This document shows, piece by piece, positions 26,925 through 36,198 of a stretch of 64,000 nucleotides of DNA. Made by a program: the position numbers and the translations under genes. Origin of the DNA: Lutimonas zeaxanthinifaciens (GTDB lineage: Bacteria > Bacteroidota > Bacteroidia > Flavobacteriales > Flavobacteriaceae); NCBI RefSeq assembly GCF_030503675.1, contig NZ_CP129964.1, forward strand, positions 2,232,001 to 2,296,000. Direction: 5' to 3'. Below the pieces are notes generated by a model. It was not told the DNA's origin, ran no database searches, and worked only from the letters and a program-made list of their open reading frames with translations. Numbering within the stretch: position 1 is the stretch's first letter; each line of letters starts with the position of its first letter.

Positions 26925-27548
26925 ATGAAAAAGATCACCTACTTTTCAATTGTCATGTTCATGGCTGTTTCCTTAACATTCTGTTCCAAGGAGAAAAAAG
27001 AAACATCGGACATTCCAAAAGATGAAACAGCGAAAATTTCAGTTGATACAGAATTATCATCTGTTACGTTTACCGCTTATAAAACAACTGACAAAGTTCC
27101 TGTAAAGGGTACATTTAAAGAGATTAAGGTTGTCAACGCCAATACAGGAGCTACGGGAATTGAGGCATTGGAAGGATTTGAATTTGAGATTCCTGTATCC
27201 AGTATTTACACAAAAGATACGATTCGAGATGGAAAACTGAAAAGGTTCTTTTTTGCCGTAATGGAAAAATCAATGAAATTAAAAGGGAAATTTCAGATTC
27301 AGGATGACAGCAACGGCAATATAGCTTTCACCATGAATGGGTTAACCAAAGAGCTTCCGTTTACCTATCAGATAAATAAAGACACCATCAACATTGATGC
27401 GACAATGGACCTGAACACATGGCAGGCTCAAAAAGCCGTGGAATCTATAAACGAAGCTTGTCTGGAGCTTCATACAGGGCCAGATGGCGTAAGTAAAACC
27501 TGGGATGTTGTGGGCATAGCAGCTAAAGTAGTAACGAGCGTCAAATAA
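26925..27548 (+). CDS. YceI-family lipoprotein
   Basis: The 207-residue protein has an N-terminal signal with a likely lipobox at SLTFC (Cys 20), although Phe at -1 is unusual. The body is YceI-like: VDTELSSVTFTAYKTTDKVPVKGTFKEIKV, with a beta-barrel pattern that in characterised relatives binds isoprenoid or amphiphilic ligands. The residues after the cysteine (CSKEKK) partly resemble the flavobacterial surface-lipoprotein signal C-x-K-(D/E). It follows the ACBP gene by 31 bases and precedes a VOC gene by one base. Confidence 0.85.
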   Translation: MKKITYFSIVMFMAVSLTFCSKEKKETSDIPKDETAKISVDTELSSVTFTAYKTTDKVPVKGTFKEIKVVNANTGATGIEALEGFEFEIPVSSIYTKDTIRDGKLKRFFFAVMEKSMKLKGKFQIQDDSNGNIAFTMNGLTKELPFTYQINKDTINIDATMDLNTWQAQKAVESINEACLELHTGPDGVSKTWDVVGIAAKVVTSVK

Positions 27549-27549
27549 G

Positions 27550-27966
27550 ATGAAAAAGGTGACGGGAATTGGTGGGATCTTTTTTAAAAGTTCCGATCCT
27601 GAAAAAATAAAGAAATGGTACAATAAGAATCTTGGACTGGTTATTGACGATTATGGCTCGCCATTTGAGTTTAGAGACGCTAACAACCCTGAAAAGATAA
27701 ATTATCTCCAATGGAGCCCATTTAAAAAAGATACCTCCTATTTCCAGCCTTCAAAAAAAGATTTTATGATCAATTACCGTGTGGCTGATCTCGAAGCCCT
27801 GGTGAGAGAATTAAAAAAGGAAGGTGTTACTATTTGTGATCAGATTGAAACTCATGATTACGGTAAATTCATACATATCATGGATCCCGACGGCAATAAA
27901 ATAGAATTGTGGGAACCGGTTGATCAGGTTTTCACGGACAGCCTTAAAGGAAAGACAACCAAATAA
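27550..27966 (+). CDS. VOC-family (glyoxalase/dioxygenase fold) protein
   Basis: A 138-residue protein of the vicinal oxygen chelate superfamily. It starts KVTGIGGIFFKSSDPEKIKKWYNKNLGL, the classic VOC opening, and ends with IMDPDGNKIELWEPVD, whose Glu is a common metal ligand. The substrate is not identifiable. It is immediately downstream of the YceI gene and probably the last gene of the LUD-cdsA-psd operon; it is convergent with valS after 26 bases. Confidence 0.88.
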   Translation: MKKVTGIGGIFFKSSDPEKIKKWYNKNLGLVIDDYGSPFEFRDANNPEKINYLQWSPFKKDTSYFQPSKKDFMINYRVADLEALVRELKKEGVTICDQIETHDYGKFIHIMDPDGNKIELWEPVDQVFTDSLKGKTTK

Positions 27967-27992
27967 GATCAATTTAATCGAAAATCACAGGT

Positions 27993-30623
27993 TTAGAGCG
28001 AAGCAAGGCTTTGTTCTACCATACTGATTTTGGCCAAGGCATCAGCCTCTTTCTTTCTCTCCATTTCAATTACTTTTTCCGGCGCATTATTGACAAACCT
28101 TTCATTGGCCAGTTTCTTCTGCACAGATTGGAGAAAGCCCTTGTGGTAAGCCAGCTCCTGTTCCAGTTTAGATTTTTCCTCCTCCACATCGATTTCCTCT
28201 GTAAAAGGAATGAAAAACTCATTCGGACCTACTCTGAAAGTAAGGGCATTTTCTAATTTTTCATCGATCTCTTTTACTTCTGAAATATTGCACATCTTTC
28301 TAATCAAAGCGTAAAAGCCTGTTTCAATAGTTTCCTTTTTCAAAATAGAAAGATCAAGTTTTTCTTTAAAAGAAATATTCTTTTGTTTACGCAAATTCCT
28401 TACGCTTGAAATAATTTCTTTTATGACTTCAAACGACTCTAAAATCGTTGCGTCAAAATCACCTTCATCAGGGTACTTTGAAACGATCAAGGCCTCATCC
28501 GATTTTCTTTCCTTAAAATATTGCCAGATTTCTTCCGTAATAAAGGGCATAAAAGGATGAAGAATTTTAATGTTGTTCTCAAAGAAAGTAACTGTCGCTT
28601 CAAATGTGAGTGGGTCGATGGACTCTCCGTATTCCGGTTTAACCATTTCCAGGTACCAGGAAGAGAAATCATCCCAAACCAGCTTATATATCGCCGTCAG
28701 GGCATCTGATAACCTGTACTGTTCAAATTGTTCATTTACGAACTTTAAAGTCTTATTAAATTTTGCCTGATACCATTCAATGGCCATTCTTGATGATGCG
28801 GGTTGCCCTGCATCAGAGTTTACCTTCCATCCCTTGACCAATCTGAACCCATTCCATATCTTATTTGCGAAATTTCTTCCCTGAAGCATCAATCCTTCGT
28901 CAAAAAGAAGATCATTCCCAGCCGCAGAACTCATTAATATTCCGGCTCTTACCCCATCAGCTCCATAAGACTCCATTAATTCAACAGGGTCCGGGGAATT
29001 TCCAAGTGATTTGGACATTTTTCGTCTCTTTTTATCACGAACAAGACCTGTCAGGTAAACGTGCTCAAATGGTTTCTCATCCGCAAACTCATACCCAGCA
29101 ATGATCATACGGGCCACCCAAAAGAAAAGAATATCAGGTCCTGTAACCAGATCATTGGTTGGGTAATAATATTTAAAATCCTCATTTTCAGGATTATTAA
29201 TTCCATCAAATACACTGATAGGCCATAGCCAGGAAGAGAACCAGGTATCCAGAGAGTCCTCGTCCTGCTTAATATCTTTGACTTTTAAGTTGTTATTTCC
29301 GGTTCTCTCTTTTGCCTTGATCAGAGCCTCTTCAACACTTTCTGCTACGACATAATCACCCGATCCTTCAGCATAATAGTAGGCCGGAATTCTGTGCCCC
29401 CAGTACAATTGTCTCGAAATATTCCAATCTCTGATATTTTCCATCCAATGCCTGTAGGTATTAATGAACTTATGTGGAACCAGTTTCACATCTTTCGTCT
29501 TCAAGACCGCTTCGATTGCAGGCTTGACTAGATCTTCCATTTTCAGAAACCACTGTTCAGAAATCTTTGGTTCAATTACTGCTTTGGTCCGTTCTGAGGT
29601 TCCCACTTTATGCATATAATCTTCCGTCTTTGCCAGAAAACCTTTTTCTTCAAGTTCTTTAACGATCTCTTTTCTGACCTTAAACCTATCCATTCCTTCG
29701 TAATGAAGCCCCTGCTTGTTTAAAGTTGCATCATCGTTGAAAATGTCGATCACCTCCAAATTATGCTTCTCTCCTATTTCCTTATCATTTGGATCATGTG
29801 CCGGGGTAATTTTTAGACTGCCCGTTCCAAATTCTCTATCTACATATTCATCCTCAATTATTGGAATGGCTCGGTTGACAATTGGAACAATTGCTTTCTT
29901 TCCTTTGAGATGATAAAAACGTTCATCTTCAGGGTGGACACATATGGCTGTATCTCCCAATATTGTTTCGGGCCTTGTGGTTGCAATCTGAACCACCTCA
30001 TCACTTCCTTCTATGGCATAGTTGACGTAATATAGTTTCCCGGGCTTTTCCACATAAATAACCTCTTCGTCACTAAGGGTCGTTTTTGCTTCAGGATCCC
30101 AGTTGACCATTCGATATCCTTTATAGATAAGACCCTTTTCGTGCAAATTGAAGAATACCTTGTTTACTGCTTTATTGAGGTCCTCATCCATGGTAAACTT
30201 TGTTCGCTCCCAATCACAGGATGCTCCCAGTTTTTTCAATTGTTCAAGAATAAGACCACCATGTTCTCGTGTCCAATCCCAGGCATGCTCTATAAATTCT
30301 TCACGGCTCAGGTCAGATTTTTCAATACCCTGAGCTTTTAATTTTGCCACCACCTTTGCCTCTGTCGCAATCGAAGCATGATCTGTTCCCGGAACCCAGC
30401 AGGCATTGTATCCCTGCATTCTTTTTCGACGAATCAAAACATCCTGAATCGTATTGTTCAGCATATGCCCCATATGTAATACACCTGTCACATTTGGAGG
30501 AGGAATAACAATGGTATATGGTTCCCTGTCATCGGGCTCTGAATGAAAATAATTATTTTCCATCCAGAATTGATACCATTTCTCTTCTACCAGTTGCGCA
30601 TTGTATTTAGCTGGAATACTCAT
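27993..30623 (-). CDS. valS: Valine--tRNA ligase
   Basis: Class I aminoacyl-tRNA synthetase charging tRNA-Val. The 876-residue protein opens with [13 protein letters not shown]; the HIGH-type motif HMGH is at residues 50-53. It has the editing domain with [12 protein letters not shown] and [12 protein letters not shown], the KMSKS motif with SLGNSPDP near residue 535, and a C-terminal coiled-coil arm rich in Glu and Lys (about 810-876). Length and motifs match bacterial ValRS. It is monocistronic, with its own -7 element and no visible T-box (which would be unexpected in this phylum). Confidence 0.98.
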   Translation of the reverse strand: MSIPAKYNAQLVEEKWYQFWMENNYFHSEPDDREPYTIVIPPPNVTGVLHMGHMLNNTIQDVLIRRKRMQGYNACWVPGTDHASIATEAKVVAKLKAQGIEKSDLSREEFIEHAWDWTREHGGLILEQLKKLGASCDWERTKFTMDEDLNKAVNKVFFNLHEKGLIYKGYRMVNWDPEAKTTLSDEEVIYVEKPGKLYYVNYAIEGSDEVVQIATTRPETILGDTAICVHPEDERFYHLKGKKAIVPIVNRAIPIIEDEYVDREFGTGSLKITPAHDPNDKEIGEKHNLEVIDIFNDDATLNKQGLHYEGMDRFKVRKEIVKELEEKGFLAKTEDYMHKVGTSERTKAVIEPKISEQWFLKMEDLVKPAIEAVLKTKDVKLVPHKFINTYRHWMENIRDWNISRQLYWGHRIPAYYYAEGSGDYVVAESVEEALIKAKERTGNNNLKVKDIKQDEDSLDTWFSSWLWPISVFDGINNPENEDFKYYYPTNDLVTGPDILFFWVARMIIAGYEFADEKPFEHVYLTGLVRDKKRRKMSKSLGNSPDPVELMESYGADGVRAGILMSSAAGNDLLFDEGLMLQGRNFANKIWNGFRLVKGWKVNSDAGQPASSRMAIEWYQAKFNKTLKFVNEQFEQYRLSDALTAIYKLVWDDFSSWYLEMVKPEYGESIDPLTFEATVTFFENNIKILHPFMPFITEEIWQYFKERKSDEALIVSKYPDEGDFDATILESFEVIKEIISSVRNLRKQKNISFKEKLDLSILKKETIETGFYALIRKMCNISEVKEIDEKLENALTFRVGPNEFFIPFTEEIDVEEEKSKLEQELAYHKGFLQSVQKKLANERFVNNAPEKVIEMERKKEADALAKISMVEQSLASL

Positions 30624-30649
30624 TTGTTAAATTTTTGTCAAATAGTGTG

Positions 30650-30657
30650 CAAAATTA
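30650..30657 (-). promoter_or_regulatory. Bacteroidota -7 element for valS
   Basis: TAATTTTG on the minus strand, 26 bases before the valS ATG. Exact consensus match. Confidence 0.6.
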
Positions 30658-30735
30658 CAATTTTAAGCAATAAATAGGGTGATTTAAAGTTAGATTTATT
30701 GCAAAAAGTATTAATTTTAGCGCAAATTATTTATC

Positions 30736-31185
30736 ATGAAAAAATTACTGATTTTATTATTTATTGGAGTAATGTCTATCCCGGTTAACGGACAGACCGA
30801 AGAAGATGTTAAAAAAGATTTTACAGGTCCTGTATTTGAATTTGAAACGAAAGTGATCGACTATGGTGAAATTGCTGCAAATTCTGACGGAAATCGTGTA
30901 TTCAAATTTAAAAATATAGGAAAATCGCCTCTGATCATTTCCAAGGTAAAAGGAAGCTGTGGATGTACGGTGCCAACAAAACCTGAAGAACCAATTATGC
31001 CAGGAGAAACCGGAGAAATAGGGGTGAAATATGCAACCAATAGAATCGGGCCTTTTTCAAAAACCATCACAATAAGTTCAAATGCCTATGAGCCACAAGT
31101 GGTTTTAAAGATTAAAGGAAGGGTCCTGGAACAAGGTTCAGGTGATCTTCAAAAGAAAAAAGCGATTGTCTCAGAATCCAACTAA
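30736..31185 (+). CDS. Secreted DUF1573 (ASH-like) protein
   Basis: A 149-residue exported protein with a signal peptide (about residues 1-20, ending VNGQ). A single DUF1573 domain follows: ETKVIDYGEIAANSDGNRVFKFKN, then the hallmark VKGSCGCTVP and a C-terminal KTITISSNAYEP. The fold is an immunoglobulin-like beta sandwich, and the CGC cysteines may form a disulfide or bind metal. Function is unknown; the family is very common in Bacteroidota. It is divergent from valS and ends at a bidirectional terminator. Confidence 0.88.
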   Translation: MKKLLILLFIGVMSIPVNGQTEEDVKKDFTGPVFEFETKVIDYGEIAANSDGNRVFKFKNIGKSPLIISKVKGSCGCTVPTKPEEPIMPGETGEIGVKYATNRIGPFSKTITISSNAYEPQVVLKIKGRVLEQGSGDLQKKKAIVSESN

Positions 31186-31200
31186 AACAAATACGCTATA

Positions 31201-31230
31201 AAAAAAAGCCCTTTAAAAGGGCTTTTTTTT
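31201..31230. terminator. Bidirectional terminator between DUF1573 and aspartyl protease genes
   Basis: Inverted repeat AAAAGCCCTT/AAGGGCTTTT with flanking A and T runs. It overlaps the stop codon of the minus-strand protease gene at 31229-31231. Confidence 0.85.
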
Positions 31231-32557
31231 ATAGGATACTTTTTAGGTAAAATTCATACCTCAGGTGTTCACCCCTCCGATCAACAAGTAATTTGATTTT
31301 CTTATCATCCTTTGAGGAGAATAAATAAATAACCTCTTCCATTTTTAACGTATAAGCAGGTTTACCATTAACCTCGAGTATGATATCATCTACAAGCAAT
31401 CCGGCCAGATGAGCCGGAGACCCGCGTCTGATATTGGAAATTTTGTAACTGGGTTTGTAGGTAAGTCCATAGGTATAAAAGATATCCGTAATATTGGTTG
31501 CCTGGGTCTGATTGGGTTGAGTTGGTTTATACTGGCGATGCTCCTTTACAAGAATTTCACCTCCATAGATCAGTTCAATTCCACTTTTGTTGTAAAGAAA
31601 CGGAGCGTTAAAATAACGGTTGATCTTCTTTAAGGAAATCGTGCTATTGGGATAATCCATGATAACCTGAAATCGCTTAAGAACCTCTGCACCCAGGGTT
31701 CCGTTGCGATCTTTGTTGGCGTGAACTCGAACAATAGAAGTTGAATCCGGATAGGATACAGTTGCATTCTCAAATTCAAAACTCCCAATTTTTAATTTTT
31801 TGATCCGGCTTCTTTTACCGATGATATCTCCACTTAAGCCTCTACCTAGAAAATCTTCAAAATAATTATTCCCGATCAAAATATTCTCGTTGGAATGAGG
31901 AAATAACCACAAGGAGTCCCCACCTCCGGAGTCAATGAGCAATTTTACTGAAAATTCCGTGCCCAGATGATTTTGAACCACCACATCGATAAAAGGTTTG
32001 TTGTTATAAAAATCCAGTGGAAATGTTTCACATCCTTTACAATTGTTCAGATCGTAAGTTCCCGGTCTGTAAAATGTCAACTTTTTATTTGAATAATTCA
32101 TCTTAACGACAAAATCTTTGAATAGATCGCCTCCTATGATTCCGTGAATATCCATTCCCATTTTTGCCGACAAATCAAATAATTCGTCTGTAATTACAAA
32201 GACTGACAGTGATGGGTTAATGATCCCTTTCATTTTAAAATAATTCCCGCTCGAGGACAATGCGTTAATGGTACTGCCCTCACCTAAACCTTTTAATTTA
32301 AGCTGATTGACATTCCTGAGCTGAATTGAGTCTTCAATTTTAAGATTGAATAACATTGTTTTCTTTACTCCGGTATCAAGTAAAAAGGAAAGTTTTGCCC
32401 CGTTAATCTCAGCTGAAACAACAATCATATTATTGACCAGTTTAAACGGGATTGATTCCAGATCCTTACTGTTATCAGAAATATGAAATCTACCTTGTGC
32501 CTGTAGAAACAGACATATAGTAAGGAGCAATATCGTCAGCGAAAATTTCTGAAACAT
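31229..32557 (-). CDS. Secreted retropepsin-like aspartyl protease with PDZ domain
   Basis: From the ATG at 32557 the protein has 442 residues, with a signal peptide ending at LFLQAQ (about 21). It has two retropepsin-type active-site motifs: FLLDTGV (Asp 61) and LLIDSGG (Asp 209), each in its own beta-rich half. This resembles a single-chain aspartyl protease, not the half-length dimer. A PDZ domain lies near residues 355-440 (ISNIRRGSPAHLAGLLVDDIILEVNG). It is probably a periplasmic or surface protease, but activity is inferred only from motifs. The upstream in-frame TTG at 32569 was not used. Confidence 0.82.
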   Translation of the reverse strand: MFQKFSLTILLLTICLFLQAQGRFHISDNSKDLESIPFKLVNNMIVVSAEINGAKLSFLLDTGVKKTMLFNLKIEDSIQLRNVNQLKLKGLGEGSTINALSSSGNYFKMKGIINPSLSVFVITDELFDLSAKMGMDIHGIIGGDLFKDFVVKMNYSNKKLTFYRPGTYDLNNCKGCETFPLDFYNNKPFIDVVVQNHLGTEFSVKLLIDSGGGDSLWLFPHSNENILIGNNYFEDFLGRGLSGDIIGKRSRIKKLKIGSFEFENATVSYPDSTSIVRVHANKDRNGTLGAEVLKRFQVIMDYPNSTISLKKINRYFNAPFLYNKSGIELIYGGEILVKEHRQYKPTQPNQTQATNITDIFYTYGLTYKPSYKISNIRRGSPAHLAGLLVDDIILEVNGKPAYTLKMEEVIYLFSSKDDKKIKLLVDRRGEHLRYEFYLKSIL

Positions 32558-32653
32558 AATGGTCAGCAATATAGCATCAGGAATGTAGTATAAAATAGAG
32601 AGATGACCATAATTTTAAGAAAAATTTAGCTTTTGAGCCAAGGTCTATTCCCA

Positions 32654-32992
32654 CTATTTTTTGACATACTCATTAATTTTCTGAAGTAGAAAGGGTACCA
32701 TTTCTTTCGCGATGATAAAAGCCACAAAGAATTTCCTGGTTTTCTTGTTCGCCATTAAAACAGAACTAAGCAGGCTTAATGCTGCGGCTTTGTAATGATC
32801 CAGTGATATTGACTCCATAGAAGTCTTAAAGGAGCTCTTAAAGGAACCTCCCTGTAGTATAGCTGAAGGAATGGAAATTATCGGATTACTGAGAATTTCC
32901 TCCTCCTGCTCTTTTATTCGAACTGACAACTTCTTCTTAGCCAGGTTGAGCTCTTCGAATGTTGAGATCCGCTGATTTAATTTACTCCTCAT
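32654..32992 (-). CDS. Small protein downstream of a holin-like gene (unknown function)
   Basis: I chose the ATG at 32992 (MRSKLNQRISTF, 112 residues) because homologous operons start this gene at the end of the holin-like gene; ORF extension to 33022 is possible. The protein has a charged helical region with KKKLSVRIKEQEEEI and a moderately hydrophobic C-terminal part ending in FLLQKINEYVKK. Function is unknown. It overlaps the holin-like gene by 11 bases and is the third gene of a YtxH/holin-like/unknown operon that recurs in Flavobacteriia. Confidence 0.65.
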   Translation of the reverse strand: MRSKLNQRISTFEELNLAKKKLSVRIKEQEEEILSNPIISIPSAILQGGSFKSSFKTSMESISLDHYKAAALSLLSSVLMANKKTRKFFVAFIIAKEMVPFLLQKINEYVKK

Positions 32993-33332
32993 ACTCTGTG
33001 GACTCGTTAAAATCATCATCATCTGTCAAAGCAGACTCGACGATCTTGTCTTTTATTTTCAATTCTACACCATCCTTTGCAAAAGCGGCATAAACTACAA
33101 ACAAAATCACATATACCAAACCCACCAGAGCAAATCCGATGACTTCGCTTTCAAAAAAAGTTGCAAGCCAAAAAGCCAGTGCAATACTGAACATAAGCAA
33201 TATCAGTAAGCCCATTACCAAAAGGAGAAACGAACTAACTAATCCGGCTGCTACATTGGCGATTGCCCCAATAAAATTAAATTTAACCAGTTGAATTCTG
33301 TTTTCAACATACTGTTTGAGCAAATCTATCAT
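32982..33332 (-). CDS. Holin-like / YqjE-family membrane protein
   Basis: A 116-residue protein resembling the phage-holin-3-6 (PF07332, YqjE-like) family. It has an amphipathic N-terminus (LLKQYVENRIQLVKFNFIG), two transmembrane helices (about 23-52 and 64-86), and an acidic tail (DDDDFNESTEYEE). Despite the family name, chromosomal members are not phage genes; they occur in stress-induced envelope operons. It is 19 bases downstream of the YtxH gene and overlaps the following gene. Confidence 0.8.
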   Translation of the reverse strand: MIDLLKQYVENRIQLVKFNFIGAIANVAAGLVSSFLLLVMGLLILLMFSIALAFWLATFFESEVIGFALVGLVYVILFVVYAAFAKDGVELKIKDKIVESALTDDDDFNESTEYEE

Positions 33333-33351
33333 CAGTTATGTCAACCTTTAA

Positions 33352-33714
33352 TTAAATTGAATTGGCGTTGGCTTCAACCGTCTTAGCCTCTTTTTTCATG
33401 GAATCGATCTTTTCTGACAATTCCTTTTCAAGATCTTTTACTTTTGCGGCCACCTGGTCGTACTTCTCTTTTACAGAAGTTTTCATGTCACTAAATTTTT
33501 CCTTAAAATCCTTTAGCGACTCGTCGTCCAAATCTTTTAATTTTTTTGACAACTCATTAAATTTTTTGTCAAAATCACTCTTCAATTCTCCAGCTTTATC
33601 AGAAAGATTTTCCCTGGTTTCCTTTCCGGAAGCGGGAGCTAGGAGCAATCCTGCCACTGCACCTGTTGCGGCTCCTAATATGAGCCCTAACAACAATTTT
33701 GAATCACTAGACAT
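33352..33714 (-). CDS. YtxH-domain protein
   Basis: A 120-residue protein with one N-terminal membrane helix rich in Gly and Ala (LLLGLILGAATGAVAGLLLAP). The rest is a long charged helix or coiled coil made of K/E/D-rich heptads (residues about 33-115). This is the YtxH pattern; the related Bacillus gene is a general-stress gene. It heads an operon with the holin-like and small unknown genes. TATCTTTA, one base off the -7 consensus, lies upstream. Confidence 0.82.
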   Translation of the reverse strand: MSSDSKLLLGLILGAATGAVAGLLLAPASGKETRENLSDKAGELKSDFDKKFNELSKKLKDLDDESLKDFKEKFSDMKTSVKEKYDQVAAKVKDLEKELSEKIDSMKKEAKTVEANANSI

Positions 33715-33839
33715 ATTACATTGTTTAAGATTAGAATAATATACATAAAGATACTAAAAATCATTGAAAAAAGGGAGCTTCAAAGAGGAAAAAGTAAATT
33801 ATATTTTGCAATTTTGCAGTAAGATTCAACTCATATATT

Positions 33840-35030
33840 ATGCCTGTAATTTCATCGAAAGGGTTACAAATGCCCGAGTCCCCAATAAGAAAACTTGTAC
33901 CTTATGCGGAGGACGCAAAAAAGAAAGGAATTCAAGTATTTCACTTGAATATTGGCCAGCCTGATATCGAAACTCCTGAAGCAGCATTAAAGGCTGTTAA
34001 GGAAAATGACATAAAGATATTATCCTATGCCCGAAGTGAGGGGTCTGAGGAGTATCGTAAAAAGCTCAGCCAATATTATCGAAAGAATGAGGTTGAAGTT
34101 GATCACCATGACATTATAGTTACAACGGGTGGTTCAGAAGCTCTGTTGTTTACTTTAGGAAGCGTAACTGATTTTGGAGATGAAATCATCATACCCGAAC
34201 CCTTTTATGCAAATTACAATGGTTTTTCGGTGGCAAATGGAATAAATGTGGTTCCTATCGTTTCAAGTATCGATGATGATTTTGCTTTGCCCCCAATAGA
34301 GGATTTTGAAAAACTGATCACCGCTAAAACCAAGGCCATTCTGATCTGCAACCCGGGTAACCCGACAGGATATTTGTATTCAAGAGAGGAACTCGAAAAA
34401 TTAAAGAATCTGGCCCTTAAACATGATCTTTTCTTAATTGCTGATGAAGTTTATCGTGAATTTGTTTATGATGGAATTAAACACCATTCTATTCTCAGTC
34501 TTGAAGGAATGGACGAACATGCCATCGTCATTGATTCTGTGTCTAAAAGATACAGTATGTGCGGAGCAAGAATCGGATGTATCGTTTCAAAAAATAAGAA
34601 TTTGATTCAGACTGCACTTAAATATGCCCAGGCCAGACTGAGTTCTCCATCTTATGCCTTGCTGGCCAGCGAGGCCGCTTTGGAAACTCCTTCCAGCTAT
34701 TTTGAAAATGTAATTAAAGAATATGATGCAAGGAGAAAGGTGCTGATCGAAGCGCTTTCGGAGATTGAGGGTGTAAAGGTATCCCGCCCAAAAGGTGCCT
34801 TTTACTGCATCGCTCAGTTGCCTGTGAAAGATGCCGATAATTTTGCCCAATGGATGCTTGAAAAATTCAGCGACAACAATCAAACCGTGATGGTTGCTCC
34901 TGCAAGTGGTTTTTATTCTACCCCGGGTTCAGGAAAAAATCAGATCAGAATTGCATATGTTCTGAAAAAAGAAAGTTTGATACGTTCTGTGGAACTGCTT
35001 AAACTGGCACTCGAACAATACCCGGACTAA
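33840..35030 (+). CDS. PLP-dependent class I aminotransferase (aspartate-type)
   Basis: A 396-residue fold-type I aminotransferase, cytoplasmic. It shows NIGQPDIETPEAALKAV at the N-terminus, the PLP-binding region TTGGSEALLF, CNPGNPTGYLYS with the Asn contact, and LIADEVYREF with the Asp. SVSKRYSMCGARIGC contains the Schiff-base lysine, and NQIRIAY near the end has the carboxylate-binding Arg. It is most like the aspartate/prephenate group, but substrate specificity is uncertain. Its stop overlaps the murB start by one base (TAATG), so the pair is translationally coupled; the reason for pairing with murB is not obvious. Confidence 0.88.
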   Translation: MPVISSKGLQMPESPIRKLVPYAEDAKKKGIQVFHLNIGQPDIETPEAALKAVKENDIKILSYARSEGSEEYRKKLSQYYRKNEVEVDHHDIIVTTGGSEALLFTLGSVTDFGDEIIIPEPFYANYNGFSVANGINVVPIVSSIDDDFALPPIEDFEKLITAKTKAILICNPGNPTGYLYSREELEKLKNLALKHDLFLIADEVYREFVYDGIKHHSILSLEGMDEHAIVIDSVSKRYSMCGARIGCIVSKNKNLIQTALKYAQARLSSPSYALLASEAALETPSSYFENVIKEYDARRKVLIEALSEIEGVKVSRPKGAFYCIAQLPVKDADNFAQWMLEKFSDNNQTVMVAPASGFYSTPGSGKNQIRIAYVLKKESLIRSVELLKLALEQYPD

Positions 35031-36034
35031 TGTTTCAAAAAAATGTTTCTTTAAAGCCTTACAATACTTTTGGTATTGATGTAATTGCGGAAAAATTTGT
35101 TGAAGTTAAATCGGCAGCAACACTTTCTTCAATTCTGGCTATGCATAAAGATGTGATCATTTTAAGTGGCGGGAGTAACATTTTGTTGACAAAAGACCTG
35201 TCGAAACCGGTTGTGCTCCTTAAGAACAAAGGAATCAAAATCATCGAAAGGCATGACGAACATGTGATTGTGCAGGCACAGGCAGGTGAAAACTGGCATG
35301 AATTTGTCATGTGGTGCCTCGAAAATAATTTTGGCGGATTGGAAAATTTGTCCTTAATACCTGGTAATGTGGGAACTTCACCTATGCAAAATATAGGGGC
35401 CTATGGGGTTGAAATAAAGGATAGCTTTGTTTCTTTGGAAGCGATGGAGATTCAGACAGGGAATACCCTCTGCTTCAACAAGGAGGAATGTGCATTTGGC
35501 TATAGGGAATCAGTTTTTAAAAACGAGTTAAAAGGGCAATATGTCATTTTGAACGTCACATTTAAATTATCCACAAAAAACCATGTAATTAAGGATGGAT
35601 ACGGTGTCATAAAACAGCAACTAAAGGAGGATGGTGTTGTAAAACCTACGATACAAAATATCTCGGATGCCGTAATTAAAATAAGACGGTCAAAACTTCC
35701 GGATCCCAAAGAAATTGGCAATAGTGGCAGTTTTTTTAAAAACCCTGTGATTTCTGAGGAACATTTCAAAAAAATACAATCCACCTATCCCGACATGCCC
35801 TTCTACAAAGTCTCCGAGGAATTGATAAAAGTTCCTGCAGGATGGCTGGTGGAAATTTCCGGCTTTAAAGGAAAGCGATTTGGAGATGCGGGAGTTCATA
35901 AAAATCAAGCCCTGGTTTTGGTTAATTACGATAAGGCAACCGGGTCGGAAGTTCTTGAAATGGCCCGTAAAATTCAAAGCACCGTCAGAAGAAATTTTAA
36001 CATCTCTCTTGAAATGGAAGTTAATATTCTTTAG
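35030..36034 (+). CDS. murB: UDP-N-acetylmuramate dehydrogenase
   Basis: FAD-dependent reductase forming UDP-MurNAc from enolpyruvyl-UDP-GlcNAc in peptidoglycan synthesis. The 334-residue protein has the N-terminal LKPYNTFGIDV, FAD-binding ILSGGSNILLT and LSLIPGNVGTSPMQNIGAYG. The catalytic-region motif GNSGSFFKNP and the C-terminal FGDAGVHKNQALVLVN fit the long, type I form of MurB. It is cotranscribed with the preceding aminotransferase gene. Confidence 0.95.
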   Translation: MFQKNVSLKPYNTFGIDVIAEKFVEVKSAATLSSILAMHKDVIILSGGSNILLTKDLSKPVVLLKNKGIKIIERHDEHVIVQAQAGENWHEFVMWCLENNFGGLENLSLIPGNVGTSPMQNIGAYGVEIKDSFVSLEAMEIQTGNTLCFNKEECAFGYRESVFKNELKGQYVILNVTFKLSTKNHVIKDGYGVIKQQLKEDGVVKPTIQNISDAVIKIRRSKLPDPKEIGNSGSFFKNPVISEEHFKKIQSTYPDMPFYKVSEELIKVPAGWLVEISGFKGKRFGDAGVHKNQALVLVNYDKATGSEVLEMARKIQSTVRRNFNISLEMEVNIL

Positions 36035-36042
36035 CTCCTTCG

Positions 36043-36070
36043 ATCAGGTTCATCAGACCTGATTTAAAAT
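36043..36070 (+). terminator. Possible weak terminator after murB
   Basis: A 7-bp inverted repeat, ATCAGGT and ACCTGAT with a 7-nt loop, is followed by TTTAAAATAT. It lies nine bases past the murB stop. The T tract is short, so termination may be partial. Confidence 0.35.
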
Positions 36071-36198
36071 ATATTTTCAGCATAATCGGCTCATTTTATC
36101 CAATTGAAAAAAATTGAGATAAGACCTAACATATGTCATAAAATACTTATCGTATATTTTCTTAACTTTATACAAGAGAACTTCTAAAGACAATTTCC

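Noticed and set aside
32982-33332. Prophage remnant suggested by a holin-like gene
   Set aside because: No lysin, structural or integrase genes are nearby, and the gene is in a chromosomal YtxH-type operon.
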